From NCBI RefSeq assembly GCF_016863095.1, contig NZ_BOOF01000003.1:226737-290736 (forward strand): DNA of 64,000 bases. Direction: 5' to 3'. Of this stretch, positions 26,694 through 36,247 are shown piece after piece (position 1 is the first letter of the stretch; every line of letters begins with the position of its first letter). Under the pieces are notes generated by a model, which saw only the letters and a list, made by a program, of their open reading frames with translations, made no database searches and was not told the origin of the DNA. The DNA is from Microbispora siamensis. GTDB lineage: Bacteria; Actinomycetota; Actinomycetes; Streptosporangiales; Streptosporangiaceae. Made by a program: the position numbers and the translations under genes.

Positions 26694-29600
26694 GGGCAGG
26701 TGGGTGCGATCGACGGCTTCAGCCCGGTGACCAGGGAGTGGTTCACCGGCGCCTTCGCGACGCCGACCGCCGCGCAGGAGGGCGCCTGGTCGTCGATCGC
26801 GCGGGGCGAGAACACGCTCGTGGTCGCTCCCACCGGGTCCGGCAAGACGCTCGCGGCCTTCCTGTGGGCCATCGATCGCCTCGCCGTCGAGCACACGGCG
26901 GGCCCGGCCTCGCCGGGAGACCTGGCGGCTGGGCAGCCCCGCCGCCGCGGCGCGCGACGCGGCCGGAAGGATGACGGGGAGCCGCCCCGGCCCTGCCGGG
27001 TCGTGTACGTCTCCCCCCTGAAGGCCCTCGCGGTGGACGTCGAGCGCAACCTGCGGGCCCCGCTCACGGGCATCCGGCAGACGGCGCTGCGGATGGGCCT
27101 GCCCGCCCCCGACATCTCTGTGGCGATCCGCTCCGGAGACACCGCGGCCGAGGATCGGCGCCGTTTCGCCGCCCGGCCCTCCGACATCCTGATCACTACG
27201 CCCGAGTCCCTGTTCCTGATCCTCACCTCACAGGCGCGCGAGGCGCTGCGCGGCGTCGAAACCGTGATCGTGGACGAGGTGCACGCCGTCGCGGGGACCA
27301 AGCGCGGGGCGCACCTCGCGCTGACGCTGGAGCGGCTCGACGCCCTGCTGCCCGCTCCGGCCCAGCGCATCGGGCTGTCGGCGACCGTACGGCCGGTCGA
27401 AGAGGTGGCGACGTTCCTCGGCGGGTCCCGCCCGGCCACGGTCGTGCAGCCGCCCTCCGAGAAGGTCATCGAGGTCGACGTCGTGGTGCCGGTGGAGGAC
27501 ATGACCGAGCTGGCGCCGCCTCCGCCCGGCGCCGACGGCGAGTCGCCGGAGCAACGGAGGAGCATCTGGCCGCATGTCGAGGAGCACCTTCTCGACCTGA
27601 TCGAGGCCCATCGGTCCACGATCGTCTTCGCCAACTCGCGGCGTCTGTCTGAGCGCCTGTGCACCCGGCTCAACGAGCTCGCCTGGGAGCGGCGGACCGC
27701 TCCCGGGCGGAGCGAGGATCCGAGCCCGGGCATCGGAGATCCGGCCCACTGGTCGGATGCCTTCGAGGAGTTGCACGCGCAATGGTCGGACCGGCGCGAA
27801 GGACCTGATGCCCAGGGCGGGGATGCCTGGCGGACGGGCCCGGCGGCCATGCCGTCCGAGATGATGGCCCAGGCGGGGGCCTCGGCGGGAGCGATCCCCG
27901 AGGTGGTGCGGGCGCATCACGGCTCCGTCTCCAAGGAGGAGCGGTCCCAGATCGAGGAGGCGCTGAAGTCGGGCCGCCTGCCCGCGGTGGTCGCCACCTC
28001 CAGCCTGGAGCTGGGCATCGACATGGGGTCGGTGGACCTGGTGGCCTGTGTCGAGGCGCCGCCCAGCGTGGCGAGCGGCCTGCAGCGCATCGGCCGCGCC
28101 GGGCACCAGGTCGGGGCCGTGTCCCGAGGCGTGATCTTCCCCAAGTATCGGGGCGACCTGGTCCAGACGGCCGTCGTGGCCGAGCGCATGCGAACGGGGC
28201 AGATCGAGGAGATCCGCTATCCGCGCAATCCCCTCGACGTGCTGGCCCAGCAGATCGTCGCGATGACGGCGCTCGACGAGTGGACGGTCGACTCGCTGGA
28301 GGCGGTGGTGCGCCGGGCCGCGCCGTACGCCACGCTGCCGCGCAGCGCGCTGGAGGCGACGCTCGACATGCTCGCCGGGCGCTACCCGAGCGAGGAGTTC
28401 GCCGAACTGCGTCCGCGCATCGTGTGGGACCGGGTGACGGGCACCCTTCATGGCCGTCCCGGGGCCCAGCGTCTGGCGGTGACGAACGGGGGCACCATCC
28501 CCGACCGCGGGCTGTTCGGCGTGTTCCTGGTGGGCGACAAGGCGTCGCGCGTGGGCGAGCTGGACGAGGAGATGGTCTACGAGTCCCGCGTCGGCGACGT
28601 GTTCGTGCTGGGCGCCACCTCGTGGCGGATCGAGGACATCACCGCCGACCGGGTCCTGGTCTCCCCCGCCCCCGGGCAGCCGGGCAAGCTGCCGTTCTGG
28701 CACGGAGACGCCCCGGGCCGGCCCGCCGAGCTGGGCCGGGCGATCGGCGCGTTCCTCCGCGAGCTGTCGTCCGCCGGGGCGGGCGGCCGGGGCGACCCGG
28801 CGTCGGCGCGCGAGCGGATCCGCGCGGCGGGGCTCGACGACTACGCCGTCGGCAACCTGCTCGCCTACCTGACCGAGCAGCGGGAGGCGACGGGCTATGT
28901 GCCCGACGACCGCACTCTCGTGGTCGAGCGGTTCCGCGACGAGCTGGGCGACTGGCGCGTGGTGATCCACTCCCCCTTCGGCGCGCGGGTCCACGCTCCC
29001 TGGGCGCTCGCCATCGGGCGGCGGCTGCGCGAGCGGTACGGCGTCGACGTCCAGGCCGTCCACTCCGACGACGGCATCGTGCTGCGCGTGCCCGACACCT
29101 TCGAGGAGGCGCCGACCGACGTCGCGGTGTTCGACGCCGAGGAGATCGAGCAGGTCGTGATCGAGGAGCTGGGGGGCTCCGCCCTGTTCGCCTCCCGGTT
29201 CCGGGAATGTGCCGGACGTGCCCTTCTGCTGCCGCGCCGCTCGCCCGGCAGGCGCAGCCCCCTGTGGCAGCAGCGCCAGCGGGCGGCCCACCTGCTCGGC
29301 GTCGCGAGCAAGTACGCCGGGTTCCCGGTGGTGCTGGAGACGATGCGCGAGTGTCTGCAGGACGTCTTCGACGTGCCGGGCCTGGTGGAGCTCATGCGGG
29401 ACGTCGCCGCCCGGCGGGTGCGGGTGGTCGAGGTGGAGACCTCGCAGGCGTCCCCGTTCGCGGCGTCACTGCTGTTCAACTACATCGGCGCGTTCATGTA
29501 CGAGGGTGACGCGCCGCTGGCCGAGCGGCGGGCGCAGGCGCTCGCCCTCGACACGGCGCTCCTCGCCGAGCTCATGGGGCAGGCCGACCTGCGGGAGCTG

Positions 29601-31721
29601 CTCGACCCGGATGTCGTCGCCGAGACCGAGCGGGAGCTGGCGCGGCTGGACAGGCCGCTGCGCGACGCCGAGGACCTCGCCGATCTGCTGCGCTCGCACG
29701 GTCCGCTGCTCGCCCAGGACGTCTCGATCCGCGAGGGAGATCCCGCCTGGCTCGCCGACCTGGAGCGGGCTCGCCGGGCCATCCGGGTACGCGTGGCGGG
29801 CCACGAGCAATGGGCCGCTGTGGAGGACGCCTGGCGCCTGCGCGACGCGCTCGGGGTGCCGTTGCCTGTGGGCGTCCCGCACGAGTTCCTCGAAGCGCCG
29901 CTCGCCGGTGGGCCCGGCGAGCCGGGCCGGGTCACCGCCCCCGATCCGCTCGGCGACCTGGTCGCGCGCCACGCCCGCACCCGCGGGCCGTTCTCCTCCG
30001 GCACGGCCGCAGGGCGCTTCGGCGTGGGCGTCGCGGTGGTGGACGAGGCGCTGCGCCGTCTCGCGGCGGCGGGCAGGGTGGTCGCCGGCGAGTTCCGCCC
30101 AGGGGGCCGGGGCGAGGAGTGGTGCGACGCCGGGGTGCTGCGGCTGCTGCGGCGCCGGTCGCTGGCGCGGCTCCGCAAGGAGGTCGAACCGGTCCCCCCG
30201 GAGACGCTGGCGGCGTTCCTGCCCGCCTGGCACGGCATCGTCCCCCAGAGCGTCCCGCCGACCGGCGGCGGACCGGGCGGCGACGGCGGCCGGGCCGGGC
30301 TCGCAGGGCCCGGCGCCCAGAACGGCCAGGGCCACGGCTCGCCGCGGGCCATGGACGCTCTGATCACGGCGATCGAACGCTTGCAGGGAGCGGCCATCCC
30401 TGCTTCCGCATTGGAGTCGCTGGTGCTCCCCGCGCGAGTGCCCGGATACTCCCCCGCCCTGCTCGACGAGCTGACCTCGTCCGGGGAGGTCGTCTGGGTG
30501 GGCCAGGGCTCCCTGCCCGGTGGCGACGGGTGGGTCGGTCTCTATTTCGCCGACACCGCACCCCTGCTGCTCCCCGCGCCGTCGGAGATCACCATGACTC
30601 CGCTGCACGAGCAGATCCTGGAGATCCTGAGCGGGGGCGGCGCGTTGTTCTTCCGCGAGCTGTCCAACCGGATCGCGGCGGCGGCGCTCGGCGACCAGGC
30701 GCCGCCCCTGTCCGGCCCGGACGCCGCCTCGGCCCGCCGGGCCAGAATCCTCGGCCGCGAGGGCACAGCAGGGCCGGATGGCGCGACGGGGCCGGATGGC
30801 GTGGCGGGTGTCGCGCGTGCGAGCGCGCTGCCGGACGACACGACACTCGCAGCGGCCCTGTGGGACCTCGTCTGGGCGGGCCGGGTCACCGGCGACACGC
30901 TGGCCCCGCTTCGCTCGACACTGGGCACCGGGCGGCCCGCCCACCGGCCGGCGGCGACCAGGCGCCGCCGCGCGGTGCTGCCGACGAGAAGCGGGCCGCC
31001 GACCGTGAGCGGCCGTTGGTGGCTGCTGCCCTCGCCGTCGGGTGACGCCACCCAGCGGGCGCACGCGCAGGCCGAAGTCCTGCTGGAGCGGCACGGCGTG
31101 CTGACGCGGGGCGGCATCACGGCCGAGCGCCTGCCCGGCGGGTTCTCCGCCGTCTACCAGGTGCTGCGCGCCTTCGAGGAGAGCGGCCGGTGCCGCCGGG
31201 GCTACTTCGTCGAAGGTCTGGGCGGCGCCCAGTTCGCCCTCCCGGGCGCGGTCGACCGCATGCGCGCCATGTCCTCCACCATGTCCTCCGCCATGTCCTC
31301 CACGCGTCCCGCTCCGGCCGAGGACCTGTGGTCGATCCCCGCCCCGCCGCCGCCCCGCCGTGCGGTCGTGCTCGCGGCGACCGACCCCGCCAACCCGTAC
31401 GGCGCGGCCCTGCCCTGGCCGGACCGCACGGACGACGTGACCCACAAGCCGGGCCGTAAGGCCGGCGCGCTGGTGGTGCTGGTGGAGGGCGAACTGATCC
31501 TCTACGTCGAGCGCGGAGGGAAGACCCTGCTGTCGTCCGGGCCCGAGGAGGACCTGCGGCCGGCCGTGCAGGCCCTGGCCGTCGCGGTGAAGCGGGGAGC
31601 ACTGGGGAAGCTGACGGTCGAGCGGGCCGACGGCACCGCCATCGCCGACTCCCCGCTCGCGGCGGCGCTGGAAGCCGCGGGATTCCACCCCACCCCCCGC
31701 GGCCTGCGGATTCGCGCCTGA
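26685..31721 (+). CDS. lhr: Large ATP-dependent DNA/RNA helicase Lhr
   Basis: Superfamily-2 3'-5' helicase of up to 1678 aa, the full-length actinobacterial Lhr type linked to DNA repair. Motif I APTGSGKT is at about residue 47, Ia VSPLKALAVD, II DEVHA, III SATVRP, IV-V VATSSLELGIDMGSVDLV, VI QRIGRAGHQ. The winged-helix and Lhr-specific beta-barrel domain follow to about residue 860, then a C-terminal region of about 800 residues with further WH modules. ATG 26685 has no Shine-Dalgarno; GTG 26700 (five codons later) fits a leaderless promoter and may be the real start. A small Met-Ser-Ser-Thr repeat occurs near residue 1530. Confidence 0.95.
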   Translation: MHDGQVGAIDGFSPVTREWFTGAFATPTAAQEGAWSSIARGENTLVVAPTGSGKTLAAFLWAIDRLAVEHTAGPASPGDLAAGQPRRRGARRGRKDDGEPPRPCRVVYVSPLKALAVDVERNLRAPLTGIRQTALRMGLPAPDISVAIRSGDTAAEDRRRFAARPSDILITTPESLFLILTSQAREALRGVETVIVDEVHAVAGTKRGAHLALTLERLDALLPAPAQRIGLSATVRPVEEVATFLGGSRPATVVQPPSEKVIEVDVVVPVEDMTELAPPPPGADGESPEQRRSIWPHVEEHLLDLIEAHRSTIVFANSRRLSERLCTRLNELAWERRTAPGRSEDPSPGIGDPAHWSDAFEELHAQWSDRREGPDAQGGDAWRTGPAAMPSEMMAQAGASAGAIPEVVRAHHGSVSKEERSQIEEALKSGRLPAVVATSSLELGIDMGSVDLVACVEAPPSVASGLQRIGRAGHQVGAVSRGVIFPKYRGDLVQTAVVAERMRTGQIEEIRYPRNPLDVLAQQIVAMTALDEWTVDSLEAVVRRAAPYATLPRSALEATLDMLAGRYPSEEFAELRPRIVWDRVTGTLHGRPGAQRLAVTNGGTIPDRGLFGVFLVGDKASRVGELDEEMVYESRVGDVFVLGATSWRIEDITADRVLVSPAPGQPGKLPFWHGDAPGRPAELGRAIGAFLRELSSAGAGGRGDPASARERIRAAGLDDYAVGNLLAYLTEQREATGYVPDDRTLVVERFRDELGDWRVVIHSPFGARVHAPWALAIGRRLRERYGVDVQAVHSDDGIVLRVPDTFEEAPTDVAVFDAEEIEQVVIEELGGSALFASRFRECAGRALLLPRRSPGRRSPLWQQRQRAAHLLGVASKYAGFPVVLETMRECLQDVFDVPGLVELMRDVAARRVRVVEVETSQASPFAASLLFNYIGAFMYEGDAPLAERRAQALALDTALLAELMGQADLRELLDPDVVAETERELARLDRPLRDAEDLADLLRSHGPLLAQDVSIREGDPAWLADLERARRAIRVRVAGHEQWAAVEDAWRLRDALGVPLPVGVPHEFLEAPLAGGPGEPGRVTAPDPLGDLVARHARTRGPFSSGTAAGRFGVGVAVVDEALRRLAAAGRVVAGEFRPGGRGEEWCDAGVLRLLRRRSLARLRKEVEPVPPETLAAFLPAWHGIVPQSVPPTGGGPGGDGGRAGLAGPGAQNGQGHGSPRAMDALITAIERLQGAAIPASALESLVLPARVPGYSPALLDELTSSGEVVWVGQGSLPGGDGWVGLYFADTAPLLLPAPSEITMTPLHEQILEILSGGGALFFRELSNRIAAAALGDQAPPLSGPDAASARRARILGREGTAGPDGATGPDGVAGVARASALPDDTTLAAALWDLVWAGRVTGDTLAPLRSTLGTGRPAHRPAATRRRRAVLPTRSGPPTVSGRWWLLPSPSGDATQRAHAQAEVLLERHGVLTRGGITAERLPGGFSAVYQVLRAFEESGRCRRGYFVEGLGGAQFALPGAVDRMRAMSSTMSSAMSSTRPAPAEDLWSIPAPPPPRRAVVLAATDPANPYGAALPWPDRTDDVTHKPGRKAGALVVLVEGELILYVERGGKTLLSSGPEEDLRPAVQALAVAVKRGALGKLTVERADGTAIADSPLAAALEAAGFHPTPRGLRIRA
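31269..31304 (+). repeat. 12-bp triplet repeat inside lhr
   Basis: Three tandem 12-bp units (ATGTCCTCCACC type) encode MSST-MSSA-MSST. Copy changes would stay in frame. Confidence 0.8.
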
Positions 31722-31804
31722 CCAGGTTCACGTTCGGCAGGCGGAGCCGTGAAGCACGCTCGCCACGCTGCGCCGTCCCGAAGCACCGGTGGGGCGGAAA
31801 TGCC

Positions 31805-32488
31805 CTACAGCTCGACGGGGCCGTAGATGGCGGCGGGGGCGCGACGGGTCATGGCCCAGTAGCGGTCGCCGTACGACCAGTGCCACCACTCGGTCGGGTA
31901 GTTGACCAGCCCGGCCGCCTCCAGGGCGGCGCGCAGGACGTCGCGGTTGCGCCGCGCCTCGGCTCCCACGGGGGCGGCGGTGTAGCACGCGCCGCCGCTC
32001 TGCTCAGGGGTGGCGTTGACCGCCGTCCCCATGTCGAGCTCCACCCCGTCGTCGCCGCACAGCGTGAGGTCGACGGCCGCGCCCGCCGTGTGGGGGGCCA
32101 CCTCGATCGGCGAGACGTACCGGCTCGCGGCGACGTGCAGCTCCGCGCCCGACATGTGGGGGAACGCCGCCCGCAACTCGTCCTTGTACTCCTCGAAATA
32201 CCTCGTCTGCAGCGCCGGCGGCCGGTAGCCCTCGACCACCACCAGGTTGCACCCTGCGGGCAGGCGCTCCTGTGCCTCCTCCAGGCGGGCGAGCAGGCCC
32301 TCACGCAGGTGGGCGTAGGCCCCGGCGGGGTCGGCGAGCCGCCCGTCCACCCGCAGCCGCCCTCGTACGTCGCTCAGCTTCTCCCCGCACTCGTTCACTC
32401 CGATCGAGGTCACGCGGGGATCGGAGATGAGCACCGGATTTTCGGCGAGGCCGGGCACGGCGGAGCGATCATGCGGAAAGTCGGGCAT
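31805..32488 (-). CDS. D-alanyl-D-alanine dipeptidase (VanX/DdpX, M15D)
   Basis: Zn-dependent dipeptidase of 227 aa that splits D-Ala-D-Ala. Zn ligands are in HTAGAAVDL (His and Asp) and EWWHW (His; Glu is the catalytic base). The conserved Arg is in VVEGYRPP. No signal peptide, so cytoplasmic, consistent with recycling of peptidoglycan dipeptide rather than glycopeptide resistance, since no vanH or vanA is adjacent. It lies 16 bp behind the ROK repressor on the same strand, suggesting a shared transcript. Start ATG 32488 has only a weak ribosome-binding site. Confidence 0.88.
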   Translation of the reverse strand: MPDFPHDRSAVPGLAENPVLISDPRVTSIGVNECGEKLSDVRGRLRVDGRLADPAGAYAHLREGLLARLEEAQERLPAGCNLVVVEGYRPPALQTRYFEEYKDELRAAFPHMSGAELHVAASRYVSPIEVAPHTAGAAVDLTLCGDDGVELDMGTAVNATPEQSGGACYTAAPVGAEARRNRDVLRAALEAAGLVNYPTEWWHWSYGDRYWAMTRRAPAAIYGPVEL

Positions 32489-32504
32489 GAGGATCAACCT
32501 ACCG

Positions 32505-33680
32505 TCACACGGTGTCCGAGAAGACCTCTTCACGCGCTCGGTCCAAAGCGGCGACGATCGCACCCATGAGAACGGGATTGCCCTCCACTCCGGTCGCCAC
32601 CACGGTGGGGCGGCTCGGGCACACCCTGGCCACCGCCTCCTCGACGCGCTCCGCGAGGTGGACGCCGCCGGCCCTGCCCACGTCACCGCCGAGCACGACG
32701 AGCCCCGGGTCGAGGACCACGGAGACCGCCGCGACCCCGACCGCGAGCCGCCCGGCCAGGTCCTCGACGAAGGCCTCGTTGCCGGCGTCCATGGCCGTAC
32801 GGACCAGGTCGGCCACCTCGGCGTCCCGCACGTCCGGGGCAGCGAGGCCGTGCGCGCGGGCCAGGTTCCACAGCGCCTCTCCTCCGACGAGGCGCTGGAA
32901 GGACCCGGTCTGCGGCGCGGTGACCGCGCTCGGCAGCGGTTCCCCTGGGACGGGCAGCCAGCCGATCTCGCCCGCGCCGCCGGTGATGCCGCGGTGCAGC
33001 CGGCCGCCGAGCATGACGCCGAGGCCCTGGCCGACGCCGGTCCACAGGATCACGAAGTCGTCGGCGCCCCGCGCGGCGCCGTACGTCTGCTCGGCGAGGG
33101 CCGCCAGGTTGACGTCGTTCTCGATGATCACGCATTCGCCCAGGAGGGTGCGCAGCCCGGCCAGGATGCCGACGTGCCACGTGGGCAGGTCGACCGAGTA
33201 GCGCACGTCGCCGGTGAGCGGATCGACCACTCCGCGCGTGCCGATGACGAAGCAGCGCAGCCGGGTGAGCTCTATCCCGGCCGTCCCGCAGGCCCGCTGG
33301 ACGGCCTCGTGGACGATGCCCACGGGATCGCGGGCCTCGCTCGGGTCCACGGCCACCTGGGCGACGACCGTGCCGGTGATGTCGGCGACGGCGGCGGTGA
33401 CGCTGTCCGGCAGCACCTCCAGCCCCGCGACGTACGCACTGGAGGGGTTGACCCCGTACAGCGCGGCGTTGGGGCCGCGTCCGCCGGGGCGCTCCCCCGC
33501 GGCCGTGACCAGCCCGCGCGTCTCCAGCCGGGCCAGGAGCTGGCCGGATGTGACCTTGGACAGCCCGGTAAGCTCTCCCAACTCGGCCCTGGTCAGCGGG
33601 CCTCTGGAGATGAGGAGTTCCAATGCCGCGCGGTCGTTGATCTGCCGAAGCAGCCGAGGCGTACCCGGTCGTTGAGGCAC
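32505..33680 (-). CDS. ROK-family transcriptional repressor
   Basis: Sugar-responsive repressor of 391 aa. The N-terminal winged helix (residues about 10-65) has recognition helix LTGLSKVTSGQLLARLE. The ROK sugar-binding domain follows: phosphate loop GLEVLPDSV, ENDVNLAAL and the GxGxGxxxxG-type loop TGVGQGLGVMLGG. The Zn-binding CxCGxxGCxE motif of ROK kinases is absent. It is divergent from the sugar ABC operon, with a GAAAGTTTC palindrome in the shared promoter region, and probably represses that operon and itself. Confidence 0.92.
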   Translation of the reverse strand: MPQRPGTPRLLRQINDRAALELLISRGPLTRAELGELTGLSKVTSGQLLARLETRGLVTAAGERPGGRGPNAALYGVNPSSAYVAGLEVLPDSVTAAVADITGTVVAQVAVDPSEARDPVGIVHEAVQRACGTAGIELTRLRCFVIGTRGVVDPLTGDVRYSVDLPTWHVGILAGLRTLLGECVIIENDVNLAALAEQTYGAARGADDFVILWTGVGQGLGVMLGGRLHRGITGGAGEIGWLPVPGEPLPSAVTAPQTGSFQRLVGGEALWNLARAHGLAAPDVRDAEVADLVRTAMDAGNEAFVEDLAGRLAVGVAAVSVVLDPGLVVLGGDVGRAGGVHLAERVEEAVARVCPSRPTVVATGVEGNPVLMGAIVAALDRAREEVFSDTV

Positions 33681-33727
33681 CGGCTGGTTCCCCTCTCGTC
33701 ACGATCCGCTAACGCGGTCTTTTTTAT

Positions 33728-33740
33728 AAGAAAGTTTCTT
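33728..33740. promoter_or_regulatory. Palindromic ROK operator
   Basis: AAGAAAGTTTCTT, a perfect 13-bp inverted repeat in an AT-rich island between the divergent ROK gene and the sugar transporter operon. Actinobacterial ROK repressors such as CsnR bind palindromes with a similar core (from memory). Confidence 0.7.
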
Positions 33741-33895
33741 GTTAGTTTATCGCCAGCCAGCCCGGAGGCAACCGATCAGCCTCGGGACGCCAGAGCGCCG
33801 ACCGAAAGGAGAGCGCCTTCCGGCAGGTGAGCGGCCCGCCGACACCCCCCATGAGGCGCACCCCCGACGCGAAGCCGGGAAGGGAGAGACACAAC

Positions 33896-35227
33896 GTGAA
33901 GATCGCGAAGATCGCGGTCGCGACCACCGCGACCGCTGCCCTGGCCCTGGGACTCGCCGCTTGCGGAAGCGACGACTCCGGAAGCACGACGGCCCCGTCG
34001 TCCTCCGCCGCCGCGAGCGGTCCGAAGTTCGCCGGCCAGACTCTTACCGTGTGGCGACTCGGTGCCCCCACCGACGTCTTCACCAAATACATGGACGACC
34101 TGAACGCCAAGTTCAAGGAGAAGACGGGCGCCGAGGCGAAGGTCCAGTGGATCCCCTGGCCCGACGCCCAGAAGAAGTGGACCACCGCGCTCGCCGGCGG
34201 CGAGGGCCCGGACGTCACCGAGTTCGGCAACGACCAGGTCGCCGCCTGGGTGGCCCAGGACGCGCTCGCGGACATCACCGACGCCGTCAAGAGCGACCCC
34301 GAGCTCCAGCAGATCCCGCAGAACCTGTGGAGCTACGAGACGATCGACAGCAAGATCTACGCCGTGCCGTGGGGCGGCGGCACCCGCGCCGTGCTCTACC
34401 GCAAGGACTGGTTCGACAAGCTCGGCATCGAGATCCCCAAGACCTGGGACGACCTGGTCGCCGCGGCCAAGAAGATCGTGGACAAGCAGGGCAAGGACGT
34501 CGACGGCTTCGCCTTCAACGGCGGCTCCGACGCGAACATGTCGCTGTCGCCGTTCGTCTGGTCGGCGGGCGGTGACTTCGCCAAGTTCGAGGGCGGCAAG
34601 TGGGTGGGCCAGCTCACCCAGCCGGCCTTCAAGGAGGGCTTCCAGTTCTACACGGATCTGGTCGCCAAGGACGGCGTGTCCGGCAAGGGCCGCCTGACGC
34701 AGAACTCCGTCGACATCGCCCAGCGCTTCGCCGCCGGCAAGGTCGGCATGTACGTCACCGGCGGCTGGGACATCGCCGCCATCAAGGAGCAGAGCAAGGG
34801 CAAGGTCGACGAGTCGAAGATGGGCTTCTTCTCGCTGCCCGCCAAGGACGGCTCCGGCCCGGCCCCGGCCTTCCAGGGCGGCAACGACATCGCCGTCTGG
34901 AAGGACGCCAAGAACCCCGAGCTCGCCCTCGAGTACGTCAAGCTCGCCGCGGGCAAGGAGTTCGGCGTCCGGTACGCCAAGGAGGGCGGCCTGCTCCCGC
35001 TCTACCCCGACGCGCTCGCGGAGCTGGGCAGCGACCCCGCCCAGAAGCCGTTCACGGACACCTTCAAGGTCGCCAAGGGCTTCCCGGCCAGCCCCAACTG
35101 GGCGGAGGCCAACGACACCAAGGCCGTGCTGCAGAACGCGGCGCGTGAGGTGATCGAGGGCAAGAAGAACGTCGACCAGGCTCTGGCGGACGCGAACACC
35201 GAGCTTGAGACGATCCTCAACCAGTAG
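33896..35227 (+). CDS. Sugar ABC transporter substrate-binding lipoprotein
   Basis: Extracellular solute-binding protein family 1, 443 aa: signal segment, lipobox LAAC, low-complexity Ser/Ala linker (residues about 25-45), then a type-1 sugar-binding fold. ALAGGEGPDVTEFGND and YAVPWGGGTRAVLYRKDWFDKLGI are typical of oligosaccharide binders. GTG 33896 was chosen because it directly precedes the signal peptide, with GGAAGGGAG upstream. First gene of the SBP-permease-permease-glycosidase operon. The glycosidase suggests the ligand is a GlcNAc-containing oligosaccharide. Confidence 0.93.
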   Translation: MKIAKIAVATTATAALALGLAACGSDDSGSTTAPSSSAAASGPKFAGQTLTVWRLGAPTDVFTKYMDDLNAKFKEKTGAEAKVQWIPWPDAQKKWTTALAGGEGPDVTEFGNDQVAAWVAQDALADITDAVKSDPELQQIPQNLWSYETIDSKIYAVPWGGGTRAVLYRKDWFDKLGIEIPKTWDDLVAAAKKIVDKQGKDVDGFAFNGGSDANMSLSPFVWSAGGDFAKFEGGKWVGQLTQPAFKEGFQFYTDLVAKDGVSGKGRLTQNSVDIAQRFAAGKVGMYVTGGWDIAAIKEQSKGKVDESKMGFFSLPAKDGSGPAPAFQGGNDIAVWKDAKNPELALEYVKLAAGKEFGVRYAKEGGLLPLYPDALAELGSDPAQKPFTDTFKVAKGFPASPNWAEANDTKAVLQNAAREVIEGKKNVDQALADANTELETILNQ

Positions 35228-35230
35228 ATC

Positions 35231-36247
35231 ATGACTCACTCGTCAACCCTCGCCCGGGGCGGAGCCGACACCTCCGCCCCGTCGCGGCGCAGTCGCAAGC
35301 GGACGCGCAGGTCGGGGCTCTCCCCGAAGGCCGTTCCGTACGTCCTGCTCCTGCCCGGCTTCCTGGTCATCGCGGTGCTGCTGCTCTACCCGCTGTACCA
35401 GATGGTCGAGATGTCCTTCCACAAGGTCGGGCTCCGGCAGATCAAGGCCGTCAACCCCGCGCCCGCCGACTTCGTCGGCTGGGACAACTACTCGCAGATC
35501 CTCGACTCGGACCTGTTCTGGTCGTCGCTGCGCAACACGGTGCTCTTCGCCGTCGTCACCGTCGCGCTGACGCTCGTCCTCGGGACCCTCGTCGGCCTGC
35601 TGCTCAACAAGCTCGGCCCGAAGATGTCGACCTTCGTGATCGTCGGCATCATGGCCGCGTGGGCCACCCCGCCCACGGCCCAGGCGATCGTGTGGAAGTG
35701 GCTGTTCGACTCCGACTCGGGCATCGTCAACTGGACGCTGAACCTCCTGCCCGACTGGCTGTCGAACCTGCTGTTCGGCCGCGCCGACTGGAGCGGGCAC
35801 CCGTGGTTCAACGACACGCTCACGCTCTACTTCGTGCTGATCGTGGCCGTGGTGTGGGCGTCGTTCCCGTTCATCTCGGTGTCGGTGCTCGCGGGGCTCA
35901 AGAGCATCCCCTCGGAGCTGTACGAGGCGGCGAAGATGGACGGCTCGGGCGCGGTCCTCACGTTCAGGAGGATCACGCTTCCGCTGCTCAAGCCGGTGTT
36001 CTCGGTGCTGGTCGTGCTGTCGATCATCTGGGACTTCAAGGTCTTCACACAGCTCTACCTGCTGGCCGGCGGCACGGTGAACCGCGACGCGTTCAACCTG
36101 TCGCTGTGGAGCTACGCCGAGGCGTTCAGCAGCCCGCCGAAGATGGGCCTGGGCGCCGCCATCGCGGTCGTGCTGACCGTGATCCTGCTCCTGATCACCT
36201 TCGTGTACGTGCGTCAGATCGTGAAGACGGAGGACGACATCCGATGA
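35231..36247 (+). CDS. Sugar ABC transporter permease (MalF-like)
   Basis: Permease of 338 aa with an Arg/Ser-rich N-terminus (residues 1-33) and about six to seven TM helices. EAA loop YEAAKMDGSGAVLTFRRITLPLLKP contacts the ATPase. No ATPase gene is in this operon; family members usually share the multitask ATPase MsiK, which must be encoded elsewhere. Only three bases separate it from the preceding stop, and its stop overlaps the next start (ATGA). Confidence 0.93.
   Translation: MTHSSTLARGGADTSAPSRRSRKRTRRSGLSPKAVPYVLLLPGFLVIAVLLLYPLYQMVEMSFHKVGLRQIKAVNPAPADFVGWDNYSQILDSDLFWSSLRNTVLFAVVTVALTLVLGTLVGLLLNKLGPKMSTFVIVGIMAAWATPPTAQAIVWKWLFDSDSGIVNWTLNLLPDWLSNLLFGRADWSGHPWFNDTLTLYFVLIVAVVWASFPFISVSVLAGLKSIPSELYEAAKMDGSGAVLTFRRITLPLLKPVFSVLVVLSIIWDFKVFTQLYLLAGGTVNRDAFNLSLWSYAEAFSSPPKMGLGAAIAVVLTVILLLITFVYVRQIVKTEDDIR

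Noticed and set aside
31805..32488. Glycopeptide-resistance vanX
   Set aside because: No vanH, vanA or VanRS system is nearby; linkage to a ROK repressor and NagZ-type enzyme favours cell-wall recycling.
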